Under the pieces are notes generated by a model. The model made no database searches. It was not told the origin of the DNA and saw nothing but the letters and a program-made list of their open reading frames with translations. Source: Bacillus sp. M6-12 (lineage in GTDB: Bacteria > Bacillota > Bacilli > Bacillales > DSM-1321). Taken from it: 64,000 nt of DNA. The stretch covers positions 89,323-153,322 of the forward strand of contig NZ_PGVF01000008.1 in the NCBI RefSeq assembly GCF_002860285.1, in the 5' to 3' direction. Numbering within the stretch: the first letter of the stretch is position 1; every line of letters begins with the position of its first letter. Made by a program: the position numbers and the translations under genes. Of the stretch, positions 53,795-63,902 are shown one piece after another.

Positions 53795-54319
53795 GGCCGC
53801 CCTCACTTCACGAGCTTCGCTTCCTGGAATGAATATGCTAAAGAGAACGGCTTACCTTCCGCTGGCACCTTTGTACGGCATTTTGGAAATTGGAATGAGG
53901 TAAAAAAATATCTCGATCTCCCCATAGATATATTAAAATCCAAACATTACACAAAGGAAATGATTGATGAAGTGTTGCGGGAACATGGGAAAAAATCTGA
54001 TTTCTCGAAAACAATTTGATGAATATGCAAAGATACATGAACTACCTACCTATAAAACACTGCGCAACTATTTTACTTGGGAATAAATTCCAAAAAAGCA
54101 CAAGAAAAATAAACGTTTTAATCTTACAGAGCAGGATCTCTTGAACTATGGGAAAAAGCATTATGAAGTCTTTCCATCAGCAAGTAAGAGCAAATGGGAT
54201 GATTACGCTAAAGAAATGATCTCCCATCAGTAGCGGCGTTTATACGAATGTTTGGAACATGGAAGAAAGCTAAGGTAGCTGTTACGGCTTATAGGAATAA
54301 TCATGTTACTAAAAAATAA
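53795..54319 (+). pseudogene. Decayed HNH-associated repeat gene
   Basis: Repeated units of about 60 residues are visible over several frames: FTSFASWNEYAKENGLPSAG with FVRHFGNWNEVKKYL; FSRKQFDEYAKIHELPTYKT with LRNYF; and KSKWDDYAK with FIRMFGTWKKAKVAV. These match the homing-endonuclease-associated repeat pattern (W-x-YAKE-x-LPS-x-x-FIRxFG-W). Stops and frameshifts break the gene, and no catalytic HNH core is left. Confidence 0.6.
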
Positions 54320-54515
54320 ATTAAGGTCAGCAAAAGAGCGTAATAAGAAGAAAAGGAACTATGCGGGCACAAATGATTGGCTTATTTAATATTAAGGATT
54401 AATAAAAGAGAAGGATTACTCCTCCTCTGAATGATCCCCACACTAGGCCGGTTTCACAATAATTAAAACCATAGTCCAGTAAAATAGAAAACTTGAGTTC
54501 TGATAGCAAGGGAGA

Positions 54516-54749
54516 TTAAAGCATAGGCATCATCCAATTCAACAGATGAACAATCCCTTGTGGACAACCATTAAGGTCAGAAATCACAGGAATGAAACTA
54601 TAACCTGGAAACTTGCCATCTTTTATTATGAATAGTTGCTGAGTTTCCTTCTCTGTTTTTACAACATACTTGGCTGTACCATACCTGTGTTGAAATAGGG
54701 ACCTCCCTCCATACAGCACTATAGGGACAATCCCCATTATTAGGCTCAT
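54516..54749 (-). CDS. Small hypothetical protein downstream of a histidine kinase
   Basis: The 77-residue frame starts ATG 6 bp after the kinase stop and reads MSLIMGIVPIVLYGGRSLFQ and KYVVKTEKETQQLFIIKDGK. The ribosome site is weak. The tight spacing suggests co-translation with the kinase. No family is recognised. Confidence 0.5.
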   Translation of the reverse strand: MSLIMGIVPIVLYGGRSLFQHRYGTAKYVVKTEKETQQLFIIKDGKFPGYSFIPVISDLNGCPQGIVHLLNWMMPML

Positions 54750-54755
54750 ATTTCT

Positions 54756-56006
54756 TCAGGGGTTAATAGCAGTAAATTGAATGGTAAAAACAGAACCCTT
54801 CCCAAGCTTACTTTCTACGTGCACTTTTCCTTTCATTGATTCAATTAACTGAAAAGAAATCGTAAGACCGACACCGGTACCTTTCTCTTTTGTGGTATAA
54901 AATGGGGTTCCGATTCGTTTTAGTTGGCTGCCTGTCATTCCCTTACCATTGTCCTTAATCTGGATGATGACTTTACCAGTCTTTTCAAAGATATTGACAA
55001 CAAGTTCTCCCCCTGCATCCATAGATTCAATTCCATTTTTTATGATATTAACCAAAACCTGCTTTATCTCGTCTTTGCTTCCTTTGATAAAAAGGGAGTC
55101 CTGGATAGACGCCTTAATGCTTATGTTCTGTATAGTTGAATAAGATCTCATCAACTCTAAGGTTTTGTTGACTTCTTCAGAAATATTTATAGAATGTTGA
55201 TCTTCCGATTGAGGCTTAGCTAATGATAAATAATCACTGATAATTCTTTCGGCCAGTTTGAGTTCACTAAGAGCAATATCTATGTATTCGTTTCTTTTTG
55301 AGTTATCCAAAGTATTATCGTTCTTGATAAACTGTAAAAACCCGCGTATAGTCGTCATGGGATTCCTAACCTCGTGGGCTACAGATGCTGCTAGTTGGCT
55401 GATAACGTTTAGTCTTTCAGCTCTTTGGATTTCCTTTTGGAACGCTGTATGTTGATTCACTTTTTCGATTAGTAGGATAGTGGCCATCAAAAATAGCCAA
55501 GTAATAAAATAAAACATCATTGTAAACAAAATTAATTGTATTTGATTAAACGCGCAAAGAGTTAATCTTCCCAATATTGTAACAACCCAATACAGCACAC
55601 TAACTCGGATCACTTTCTGTTTTAATTTTATTACCTCATAGTCTCGAGAGAAAAATAGTAGAATCATAGTAAGGATAGAAGAATTGATCAAAGCTACATA
55701 AAACCCATTGCCACCAATAAAGAACCTATATATCAATAATACTGCTACTAAAATGAAACCTGGCTTTACTCCACCATATAAAAAAGCAACAATAAGGGGA
55801 ATATATCTGAAATCAAATTGATAATCATTCGAGAATTCAACGGGTAAAGACATGGTGAGTAATAACATACAAAGGAGAACAATGAGTAGTTTAGAGTTTG
55901 GTTTACTCCGCTTCGCAGAATCTTCTTGGAAAAACAAGTAATATAAAAAGATTGGAATAAATACTATTGAAACATGATTTAAAACTTGTTCAAATTCAAT
56001 AACCAT
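54756..56006 (-). CDS. Membrane histidine kinase, KinB-like
   Basis: The 416-residue kinase has five to six N-terminal helices of the 5TM-5TMR_LYT type (DFRYIPLIVAFLYGGVKPGF). HisKA with H211 (AASVAHEVRNPMTTIRGF) and a HATPase domain (NIIKNGIESM, DNGKGMTG, GTGVGLTISFQLIESM) follow. This is the form of KinB and other Spo0A-phosphorelay kinases. No cognate regulator is adjacent, which fits a relay kinase. GGAGGAG precedes the ATG. Confidence 0.9.
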   Translation of the reverse strand: MVIEFEQVLNHVSIVFIPIFLYYLFFQEDSAKRSKPNSKLLIVLLCMLLLTMSLPVEFSNDYQFDFRYIPLIVAFLYGGVKPGFILVAVLLIYRFFIGGNGFYVALINSSILTMILLFFSRDYEVIKLKQKVIRVSVLYWVVTILGRLTLCAFNQIQLILFTMMFYFITWLFLMATILLIEKVNQHTAFQKEIQRAERLNVISQLAASVAHEVRNPMTTIRGFLQFIKNDNTLDNSKRNEYIDIALSELKLAERIISDYLSLAKPQSEDQHSINISEEVNKTLELMRSYSTIQNISIKASIQDSLFIKGSKDEIKQVLVNIIKNGIESMDAGGELVVNIFEKTGKVIIQIKDNGKGMTGSQLKRIGTPFYTTKEKGTGVGLTISFQLIESMKGKVHVESKLGKGSVFTIQFTAINP

Positions 56007-56414
56007 GTTGTCTCCTCCAAAGGGAAATTGCTAGAATACAATCGTTTAAAGCCAGAATAAAATACAACATATATTCTATTATATCGAGATCGATTGCTAT
56101 ATATAAAAATCTCGACAAAAACCAACAACTCATTGTGGAAATAGAAATTAAAAAATTCATTAAACGTTCACAAAAGCGTTTACCTATAGTGACAGGAAGC
56201 ATGCCAGTTTGGAAAATTTGGAATCCTTCTTTGAGTCAAAGGAATCTAATCCCATAGAAAAAAATACCAGCCTTTCTAAAATGGAAAACAAATTTAGCAA
56301 TATATTCAAAAAGGACCTGTGAGTTAAATATATATAAGGACAAATAGCTACCGGTAGGTAAAGCCTGTATGGTTGATTACCAAGTAATCGTTGATACAGT
56401 TTTTTTTAATTCTT

Positions 56415-56822
56415 ATTAAACTAACGCACCCGTTAGCCATTCATGTAGCGCAAAATCGGCGCTACACCACAGAGAATGAAAATGGATTAGGCAGTCTATA
56501 CTGTTTTAATGCTGGCGAAGAAGTTCTTTCAACTATGGTGCCTTTGAGCCCATCCGTTAGTCTGACTCCAACGACCACGGTGTACCACCGACTGTCGCGC
56601 CCTTAGGGGTAGCACTCATGGGAGATTATTCCTTATTCTGGTTGTTGCGCCAGCTTGACATTGATTATATTTCTTAGTAGATGGGTGTCTTTTACTTTCA
56701 ATTTACCAGCCAACCTTATATGCGATCTTTCAAGAGGCTCAGCCTTTTTTTAAAAACTGGTTTTTCTGGGTCTTCCTTTGTATGCCCTTTTTAGTTTTTA
56801 TTTTCATGGGAGTTTAATAAGG
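56415..56822 (+). mobile_element. IS110-family derivative without transposase
   Basis: The first 240 bp parallel the non-coding left end of the element at 57511 (ACCACAGAGAATGAAAATG, TAGTCTGACTCCAACGACC, GACTGTCGC). The last part (GTATGCCCTTTTTAG, TTTTCATGGGAGTTTAATAA) parallels its right end at 59085-59125. The transposase gene between is lost. A preceding TTAGCCATTCATGTAGCGC block is shared with the relics at 31153 and 38404. Confidence 0.7.
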
Positions 56823-56952
56823 ACTCTGGACATAAGTTTTGGTTATAAAAGGACAATATATCTATAAAAAGAGCGTAAAGATTGTTATAAATTAGGGCAT
56901 TCTACTAATTGAAGAAATAAACAGCAAAAGCACGGTAAAGGATGTGATTAAT

Positions 56953-57381
56953 ATGACGAATGACATTATTGTTGAGGAATTAAATACTTTACTGAAAGGA
57001 ACTTACATGGGAGTACGTGCCTTTGAGCATTATATATCAAATCTTGATAATACTGAATTGAGGGAGAACTTCCAAACTATTCAACAGGAGTTAAAGCAGA
57101 ATGCCTCCAAAATAGCTGAGCGTATTCAGAACCTTGGAGGAATTCCAGCCGACGGTGAAGGGATTTCTGGTTCGATGCAGAGCTTCATGCACAAAGTAAT
57201 GCTTCCTGATGATACCAAGAATATCATTGAGGATGCGTTAGAAGGATTAGATAAATATGGAGTACATTATTCAGAGGAAATCGTTAAAGGAGATTTAGAT
57301 GAAACAAGCAAAAAAATTGTTGAAGAAGTTATTAACACGAACCGCAGACATGTTGAAAAGTTAAGCCAACTTCTCCATTAA
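56953..57381 (+). CDS. DUF2383 four-helix-bundle protein
   Basis: The 142-residue all-helical protein reads VEELNTLLKGTYMGVRAFEH and RIQNLGGIPADGEGISGSM, the pattern of the ferritin-like DUF2383/PA2169 family, with regularly spaced Glu/His residues. The function is unknown and it may bind metal. ATG at 56953 follows AAAGGA at about 10 nt. It lies between two IS110 relics. Confidence 0.8.
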   Translation: MTNDIIVEELNTLLKGTYMGVRAFEHYISNLDNTELRENFQTIQQELKQNASKIAERIQNLGGIPADGEGISGSMQSFMHKVMLPDDTKNIIEDALEGLDKYGVHYSEEIVKGDLDETSKKIVEEVINTNRRHVEKLSQLLH

Positions 57382-57391
57382 AACTTGAATA

Positions 57392-57417
57392 GGACCATTA
57401 CAGCCATTTGATGGTCC
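57392..57417 (+). terminator. Weak terminator-like hairpin
   Basis: GGACCAT/ATGGTCC separated by 12 nt, with a modest T content after it. Confidence 0.4.
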
Positions 57418-57510
57418 CTCCTTGTACCTTCATACTTCTTCATCCCTCCTGCACACGCAACAAAATGGTTAGTTAAACTATAACAATGTTATTTATCCTG
57501 CTTGTTCAAC

Positions 57511-57776
57511 TACCCCCTTTACCCCCCCATCCAGCGCAAACTCAGCGCTGCACCACAGAGAATGAAAATAGATTGAATCCGTCCATACTGTTTCTATGGC
57601 TGGGAGAGGAGTGTCGATGAACTATGGTGCCTTAGTGCCCATCCTTTAGTCTGACTCCAACGACCGCGGTGCACCACAGACTGTCGCTCCCTTACAGGAA
57701 GCACTCTGGTAGATTAATCCTAATTCTGATTGTTGCACCAGCCTCCAACTTAATAGCCTGGAAAGGTAAATTTCAA
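57511..57776 (+). ncRNA. Candidate bridge RNA region of the IS110 element
   Basis: IS110-family elements make a structured non-coding RNA from the long untranslated end next to the recombinase, whose loops recognise donor and target DNA. This 265-bp leader is non-coding, strongly conserved with 56415-56660 while lacking reading frames, and sits directly upstream of the recombinase as in that family. Loop boundaries cannot be set by eye. Confidence 0.5.
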
Positions 57777-58958
57777 ATGGATGTAATCATTGAAAGAGCA
57801 TGTGGCTTATATGTCCATAAGGACCATCACTGCTTGTATTATGACTTCAGAAGGAAAGGAGGTTCAAACATTTTCTACTAAAACGGTTCTTTTATTAAAG
57901 TTATTGGAGTCGATCAAGGAGAATAGTTATACTCACGTGGCAATGGAAAGCACCAGTGTTTACTCGAAACCTATCGTTAACTTATTAGAGTCCGAAGGAA
58001 TAGAGTTTTTAGTCGTAAATGCTCAACATATGAAGGCCCTTCCGGGACGTAAAACGGATGTCAAAGATGCCGAATGGATAGCTCAACTTCTTCGTCATGG
58101 GCTTTTAAAGGCAAGTTTCATTCCTGATCGGAATCAACGAGAACTGCGAGAAATAGTGCGTTATTGACGAAGTATCATTGAAGAGCGAGCTAGAGCACAA
58201 TCGGATTCAAAAGGTTTTAGAAGGAGCGAATATAAAACCAGGTTCTGTGGTTTCTGATATTATGGGTGTTTCATCAAAGGATATGCTTCGAGCCATTGCG
58301 AATGGTGAAGATGATCCTGAAAAACTAGCAAACTTCGCGTGACGTACATTTAAAAAGAAAAAAAGAAGAACTTGAGCTAGCTCTTCAAGGTTATATTAAT
58401 CCGCACCAACGCTTAATGTTGAAAACCATTCTAGCTCACATTGATTTTCTTTCTGAACAAATTGAAACCCTAGATCAAGAGATCGCCCAAAGAGTGAGTT
58501 TATATCAGGAAGATATTGAAAGACTCGATTCCATTCCCGGTATTGCCACAAGAATGGCTGAGCAAATTCTAGCTGAAATTGGAACAGATGTTAAGAATCA
58601 GTTCCCTACTGCCGCACACTTATGTTCGTCGGCTGCCTTAGTACCCGGACACAACGAAAGCGCTGGCAAAAGAAAATCTAGCAAATCAAAAAAGGGAAAC
58701 AAGTATCTAAGATCTGCTCTAACGGAAGCAGCTCAATCAGTAAGAGGCTCGAAAAGCTATCTGGGCGCACTGTACATACGTACAGCTGGAAGGAAAGGAA
58801 AGAAAAAAGCTGCAATTGTCGTTGCACTTGCGATGTTACGAATCGCATATTACCTTCTCGTACGAAAAGAAATGTATATAGATCTTGGAGAGATTATTTT
58901 GATAAACAAAGACAAGTTTCAATTGTACGCCATTCCGTTCGAAGACTATAAAACCTAG
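57777..58958 (+). pseudogene. IS110-family transposase, disrupted
   Basis: Fragments of the DEDD recombinase are readable in several frames: MDVIIERACGLYVHKD at the start (the usual GLDVHK Asp is Tyr), VAMESTSVYSKPIVNLLESE, PGRKTDVKDAEWIAQLL, and the C-terminal IPGIATRMAEQILAEIG with CSSAALVPGHNESAGKRKSS. A frameshift near 57827, a TGA at 58165, another frameshift near 58197 and a TGA at about 58340 destroy the gene. Confidence 0.88.
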
Positions 58959-59127
58959 GTTATACTGTAACAATTTCCGAATTATCCTAATCCATCTATC
59001 TTAACCATAAAACCTCAACCAGGCGCTCTCTCTTAGAAAAAAAACAGAATGAGCTGCGTCTATTTAAGTATTGCCTTTTTTCCAACGTTACAGAAGTTGA
59101 TTTTCATGGTAGTTCAATAAGAAAAGC

Positions 59128-59953
59128 TGCCTAAAACATGCACCCGATTGTTGAAAAATGAAAGACAAGTATCAAACCTAAAACAAATACATAGAACATC
59201 CTATCAATTTGCTACATCTTTCGTATACAACCATATTTGAATTTCAAGAAAATAAACACCGTCGAATAATAAATCTATTTTTTTACCCGCACCGGAACAC
59301 AATTTTTACTCATGCGAGATTTTTATAGTTTCATTTTAACTGTACACAATTCATCGTCAAAACACGTTTTATGTACAGTGGAATTATTATGTACATACAA
59401 ATCATAATGACGCATGGTGCACAAGCGAAAGGATAAAAATTTATTTTTGTACATCGATATTTATAGAGATACTTTCAGTTCATTATAAACTCACTAACGT
59501 CAAACGATTTTTCGCTCTTTTGAAGAAGCATAGGAGAAACAAACATTTTACCACCTCACAATAATAGTAGCATGGTATTGCTTCTTTTGACCTATCAAGG
59601 AATGTGGCAATTTATATCCCGGCTACCCTTTTCTTGCACTTCTTTTACTCCTCATGGGATAGTTTAGTACATCTCTCTCTTGATGTCGTTTGTTTACCCG
59701 TTTGGTTAAATCACCTAAAACGGTCCAGCAGTTTTCTTTAAGCATCCGACAATTGGTACTGCAATTATGCCGGCCATTACAACTTGCAAAACGTTTCCGG
59801 GGACGGAACCGATTTACGGCAGAAAAACAGGAGCTATAGCAGGCGCCTTTGGAATGTATTTTTTATTGAAATATGAAAAAATACCTATATAATATTAAAT
59901 TAGCAGTCCGATAGTCACTATTAGATAATAACAACAATAAGGGGGGGTTCTAC
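59128..59953. other. Gene-free gap
   Basis: No intact gene is visible. Between 59750 and 59890 a short frame reads IGTAIMPAITTCKTFPG and RKTGAIAGAFGMYFLLKYEK, perhaps a membrane-protein remnant. Repeated TGTACA elements lie near 59340-59455. Confidence 0.4.
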
Positions 59954-62392
59954 TTGGAAGCATACTATGTTACATACCAAATTTCTCTTGTCGTCCTTTC
60001 CATTATCATTGCAATAATTGCCTCCTATGCTGCCTTAGCTTTAAGTGTTCAATTAATTAAAGCTAAAGGTTTAAATCGGTATATTTGGCTATGGACGGGA
60101 GCATTTGCCATGGGCATGGGCATATGGGCCATGCATTTTATTGCCATGCTTGCTTTCCATTTATCCATACCTGTCTCATATAATAAAACATTAGTCATCA
60201 TTTCTATTATCCCAGCCATTATATCTTCTGGAATAGCTTTTTTTATTATCAGCAGACCTACTATGATGGGGAAAATACACGTCATTTTGGGAGCATTTTT
60301 TATGGCCACAGGAATTGTATCCATGCATTACACTGGAATGGATGCAATGGAGATGGGAGCAATGATAGAGTATAACCCATTATTATGGATACTTTCAGCA
60401 GTCATTGCCTTTGTAGCTTCGCTAGTGGCATTATATTTGTTGTTTTTTATAAGCCAAAATCACAATACGCCACGTATGTGGTGGAGAAAATCGGGCAGTT
60501 CCCTCATTATGGGAATAGCCATATCCGGGATGCATTATACAGGGATGGCGGCGGCAAAGTTTAAGGTACATCCTCATGGGAACACGTCAGTATCATTATT
60601 TGACAGCTCGACTCTGGCTTATTGCATTGGAATTGGTATGTTTGTCATTTTCGGGTTAGTTTTCATAAGCATTTATGTAGATAAGAAATTTGAATCCCAA
60701 TCCATTAAGTTTGAGAGCAAGTTCCGTTCTGTTATAGAATCGGCTACAGATGCTATTATTTTAGCCGATCGGAAAGGCAACATGATTTCGTGGAATACGG
60801 GTGCGGAAGGTATGTTTGGATATAAAGATAAAGAAGTAATAGGTAAAAACTTAGAAATGATCATTTCGGAAAGTTATAGGAAATCTCATCAAAGCGGGAT
60901 GAAACGATACCTTGCCACTCAGAAACCACAAGTTGTCGGACACACGGTTGAATTAGAAGGGTTGAAAAAGGGAGGACATATCTTTCCCATTGAACTATCC
61001 CTCGCCACTTGGAAAGAAGGAGAAAATATATATTTTAGCAGTATCATAAGGGATATTACGGAACGGAAACAGTCTGAGAAAAAAATTAATCAAATGGTAT
61101 ATCGTGACTCCTTGACCGGTTTGCCTAATCGACGCCTATTAAATGACCGTCTTAGCCAAGCTTTAGATCAAGCAAACGAAAATAAACGAACACTTGGTGT
61201 TATGTTTTTAGACCTCGACCGTTTCAAATATATAAATGATACACTTGGCCACGCTGCAGGAGATCAGCTTTTAATAGAGGTAGCTAAACGAATTCAGGCC
61301 TGTGTAGCAAAATCAGATACAGTTTGCCGCCAAGGCGGGGATGAGTTTATTGTCCTTATTCCACATTCTAATGCTGATAAACTGACTAAAATTGCTCAAC
61401 AGATTGTGGATGTCTTTAATAACTCAATCGTCTTAAACGAACATGAAGTATTTATTACACCATCAATTGGAATTTCTTCATACCCGTCTGACGGAAGAGA
61501 TGCAGAAACATTGATTAAAAATGCCGATACAGCCATGTATCGAGTAAAAGAGCAGGGAAGAAACAGCTTTGAGTTTTATACTCCAGAGATGAATGAGGCT
61601 ATATCTAAGAAAATGAAGCTTGAAATTGGTTTGCGAAAAGCGTTAGATCAAAATGAGCTGAAATTAGTTTATCAGCCGCAAATGGATGTGAAGACAGGAA
61701 GATTATGTGGGGTGGAAGCCCTCATTCGCTGGCATCATCCCGAGTGGGGAATGATTTCTCCTGCTGATTTTATTCCATTGGCGGAAGAAACCGGATTAAT
61801 TTTACCTATAGGGGAATGGGTGCTTTACCAAGCCTGCGTTCAGAATAAGACTTGGCAGAAGGATGGTTATCCCAGTTTACGAATGGCTGTCAATATTTCT
61901 TCACGTCAATTTCAGCAAACTAACTTTGCAGAGACGGTAAGAAAAATATTGAAAGAGTCGGGACTGGACCCAGTGCATTTGGAACTTGAGCTTACCGAAA
62001 GTATAATTCAAGACTCTGCACATGCAATCTCAACAATGCATACGTTGAAGGAAATGGGTATCCATTTATCTATAGATGACTTTGGAACAGGCTATTCTTC
62101 ATTAAGCTATTTGAAGACATTTCCTATCGATACATTGAAGATTGATCAGTCATTTACCAGGAATATTTTTATTAATCAGAAGGATGCCTCACTTGTTAGT
62201 ACAATTATCAATATGGCTCATAATTTGGATCTGAAGGTGATCGCTGAGGGTGTTGAGACAATAGAACAACTTCATTTTCTCCAGCAAGAAAAATGTAACG
62301 AAGCACAAGGCTACTTCTTCAGCAGGCCAATTCCAGCTGAAGAGATGAATACTATTCTTCAACAACAACTCATAAACGAGCCAAAAATATAA
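59954..62392 (+). CDS. MHYT-PAS-GGDEF-EAL cyclic-di-GMP protein
   Basis: The 812-residue protein starts at TTG behind a GGGGGGG run. Residues 1 to about 245 hold seven helices with three MHYT-type motifs (AMHFIAM, SMHYTGM, GMHYTGM) thought to sense O2, CO or NO through a metal. A PAS domain (about 255-375), a GGDEF domain with intact RQGGDEF, and an EAL domain with intact CGVEALIRW and SIDDFGTGYSS follow. The inhibitory I-site RxxD reads AKSD, so product inhibition is probably lost. It can in principle make and degrade c-di-GMP. Confidence 0.93.
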   Translation: MEAYYVTYQISLVVLSIIIAIIASYAALALSVQLIKAKGLNRYIWLWTGAFAMGMGIWAMHFIAMLAFHLSIPVSYNKTLVIISIIPAIISSGIAFFIISRPTMMGKIHVILGAFFMATGIVSMHYTGMDAMEMGAMIEYNPLLWILSAVIAFVASLVALYLLFFISQNHNTPRMWWRKSGSSLIMGIAISGMHYTGMAAAKFKVHPHGNTSVSLFDSSTLAYCIGIGMFVIFGLVFISIYVDKKFESQSIKFESKFRSVIESATDAIILADRKGNMISWNTGAEGMFGYKDKEVIGKNLEMIISESYRKSHQSGMKRYLATQKPQVVGHTVELEGLKKGGHIFPIELSLATWKEGENIYFSSIIRDITERKQSEKKINQMVYRDSLTGLPNRRLLNDRLSQALDQANENKRTLGVMFLDLDRFKYINDTLGHAAGDQLLIEVAKRIQACVAKSDTVCRQGGDEFIVLIPHSNADKLTKIAQQIVDVFNNSIVLNEHEVFITPSIGISSYPSDGRDAETLIKNADTAMYRVKEQGRNSFEFYTPEMNEAISKKMKLEIGLRKALDQNELKLVYQPQMDVKTGRLCGVEALIRWHHPEWGMISPADFIPLAEETGLILPIGEWVLYQACVQNKTWQKDGYPSLRMAVNISSRQFQQTNFAETVRKILKESGLDPVHLELELTESIIQDSAHAISTMHTLKEMGIHLSIDDFGTGYSSLSYLKTFPIDTLKIDQSFTRNIFINQKDASLVSTIINMAHNLDLKVIAEGVETIEQLHFLQQEKCNEAQGYFFSRPIPAEEMNTILQQQLINEPKI

Positions 62393-62506
62393 AAATTTAA
62401 TTTTAAGGGAAGCGAAAGTATGGCTGAAATTCATACACCATTCGGCAGACTTTTCACCAAATTGCAAGTATAAGATAAAAATAGCCAATAGGCGATAAGT
62501 AGAAAC

Positions 62507-62815
62507 TTACCGCTTATTAATTTCTAATGTTGGTTCACATAATTGTAATATAAAAAAATGAAACTGCTTATTGGTTATCATTTTTAGGGTTGCTTTCGCT
62601 TCACTTTTCAATTCGCTCATGGTTTCTTTCCATTGAGTGAGAAATTTCCCGTCGACAATAAGTGGATTCAGCTTGCCCGCCTCGTGAAAAGTAAGGTGAT
62701 CAATGATCTTTACTTCCACTGTATCCGGATCAATTTTCAACCGTCATTATATCAGCAACAAAGACGTATGTGACAGATGAATTAATCATATCCTGCACAT
62801 TCGGTGCTTGGGCCA
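62507..62815 (-). pseudogene. Probable frameshifted small gene
   Basis: One frame reads NVQDMINSSVTYVFVADIM and stops after TVEN. A neighbouring frame continues DPDTVEVKIIDHLTFHEAGK and LNPLIVDGKFLTQWKETMSE to a stop at 62507. Joined by one indel near 62740 they make a coherent protein of about 100 residues. Neither part alone has a good start with a ribosome site. Confidence 0.4.
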
Positions 62816-62948
62816 CTTCAGCTAATTACATAAAAAAAGCAGAAATTTTGACAGTGATATTTACAAATTGAAATAATTACTTTTTATTATTACAATAAAG
62901 TGAAACTGCTAACATGGAATTTGATTTTGGTAAAGAGGTGGAATGTAA

Positions 62949-63386
62949 ATGGGCTCAAATAACAGCCGAAGCGACAACTTGCTTTTTTTTGCATGGGCCA
63001 CTTCAGTGACCGCAATGTTCGGCAGCTTGTATTTTTCAGAAATTAAACAATTTGAACCATGTGAACTATGCTGGTACCAGCGGATATTAATGTACCCCTT
63101 AACAATCATTCTTGGCATTGCAGCTGTTAAAAAGCATTACTGGATCAGCCTTTATTCTATGGTAATTTCGGGCATCGGCATTTGTATTTCCGGCTACCAT
63201 TATCTTATTCAAAAGGTGGCTTTTTTCTCTGAGGCTGCCCCCTCATGCGGAAGAGTCCCTTGTACTGGCCAATATATTAACTGGCTTGGATTTATCACTA
63301 TTCCTTTTCTTTCACTAACCGCCTTTATCATTATTTTTATTTGCAGTATTTTGATTTGGTCTAAAATCCGGGAGGTAGCTAAGTGA
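62949..63386 (+). CDS. bdbC: Disulfide oxidoreductase BdbC (DsbB-like)
   Basis: The 145-residue four-helix protein has the two redox cysteine pairs of the DsbB/BdbC family: C38/C41 (FEPCELCWYQR) and C100/C105 (PSCGRVPC). It passes electrons from a periplasmic-side thiol oxidase to quinone. It overlaps the next gene by GTGA. AGAGGTGG precedes the ATG. Confidence 0.93.
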   Translation: MGSNNSRSDNLLFFAWATSVTAMFGSLYFSEIKQFEPCELCWYQRILMYPLTIILGIAAVKKHYWISLYSMVISGIGICISGYHYLIQKVAFFSEAAPSCGRVPCTGQYINWLGFITIPFLSLTAFIIIFICSILIWSKIREVAK

Positions 63387-63850
63387 AAAAAATTATCATT
63401 TTTCTTGTTGTCATTATCGGCCTATTCGCGGCCATAGCCATTATTAATAATACACAGCAAAAAGAAAAATCCGAGGATAACCCATACGGTAAAGATACAC
63501 TCCGGGCATCTACTGTTGAACAATTGGATGATCCTAACTATCAGAACTTAATTTTGCCTGATGCACTTAAGGATAAATTGGACAAGGAAGAAAATGTCAC
63601 AGTTTATTTTTACAGCCCAGAGTGCCCGCATTGTATCAAAACTACACCAGTCGTTAATCCTGTTGCAAAAGAAATGAATATTGACCTTGTGCAGTATAAT
63701 CTTCTTGAGTTTGAAGAAGGATGGGATGATTATCAGATAAAATCAACCCCAACCATTGTCCATTACGAAAAGGGCAAAGAAAAGGCACGAATCGTCGGTT
63801 CCCACAAAGCAGAAGAATTTAAGGACTTTTTTCAAACAAACATAAAATAG
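63383..63850 (+). CDS. Membrane-anchored thioredoxin-like protein, partner of BdbC
   Basis: The 155-residue protein has an N-terminal anchor (about 4-21) and a thioredoxin fold with C81-P-H-C84 (YSPECPHCIKT) and the cis-Pro loop STPTIVHY. The CPHC active site and the overlapping bdbC gene point to an extracytoplasmic thiol oxidase of BdbD/DsbA role, although the fold reads as thioredoxin-like without the large helical insert. GTG start with GGGAGG. Confidence 0.88.
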   Translation: MKKIIIFLVVIIGLFAAIAIINNTQQKEKSEDNPYGKDTLRASTVEQLDDPNYQNLILPDALKDKLDKEENVTVYFYSPECPHCIKTTPVVNPVAKEMNIDLVQYNLLEFEEGWDDYQIKSTPTIVHYEKGKEKARIVGSHKAEEFKDFFQTNIK

Positions 63851-63875
63851 CCCAAATTAAAAATCCCTGTCAGAT

Positions 63876-63902
63876 GCAGTGACCCCATAAAGTTAGACAG
63901 GT
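63876..63902. repeat. Terminal inverted repeat end of an IS3-family element
   Basis: TGACCCCATAAAGTTAGACAG is typical in form of the ends of IS3-family (IS150 group) insertion sequences. The matching other end lies outside the window. Confidence 0.6.

Larger units (their letters stand above)
57511..59127 (+). mobile_element. IS110-family insertion sequence, inactive
   Basis: It consists of a 265-bp non-coding left end, a broken DEDD transposase (57777-58958) and a right end with CATGGTAGTTCAATAAG. Family members lack conventional terminal repeats, so the edges are approximate and set by comparison with the derivative at 56415 and the relics at 31153 and 38404. Confidence 0.75.

Noticed and set aside
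55996..56202. 68-codon hydrophobic frame upstream of the KinB-like gene
   Set aside because: It overlaps the kinase ribosome site and start, has no ribosome site of its own, and is most likely the leader region.
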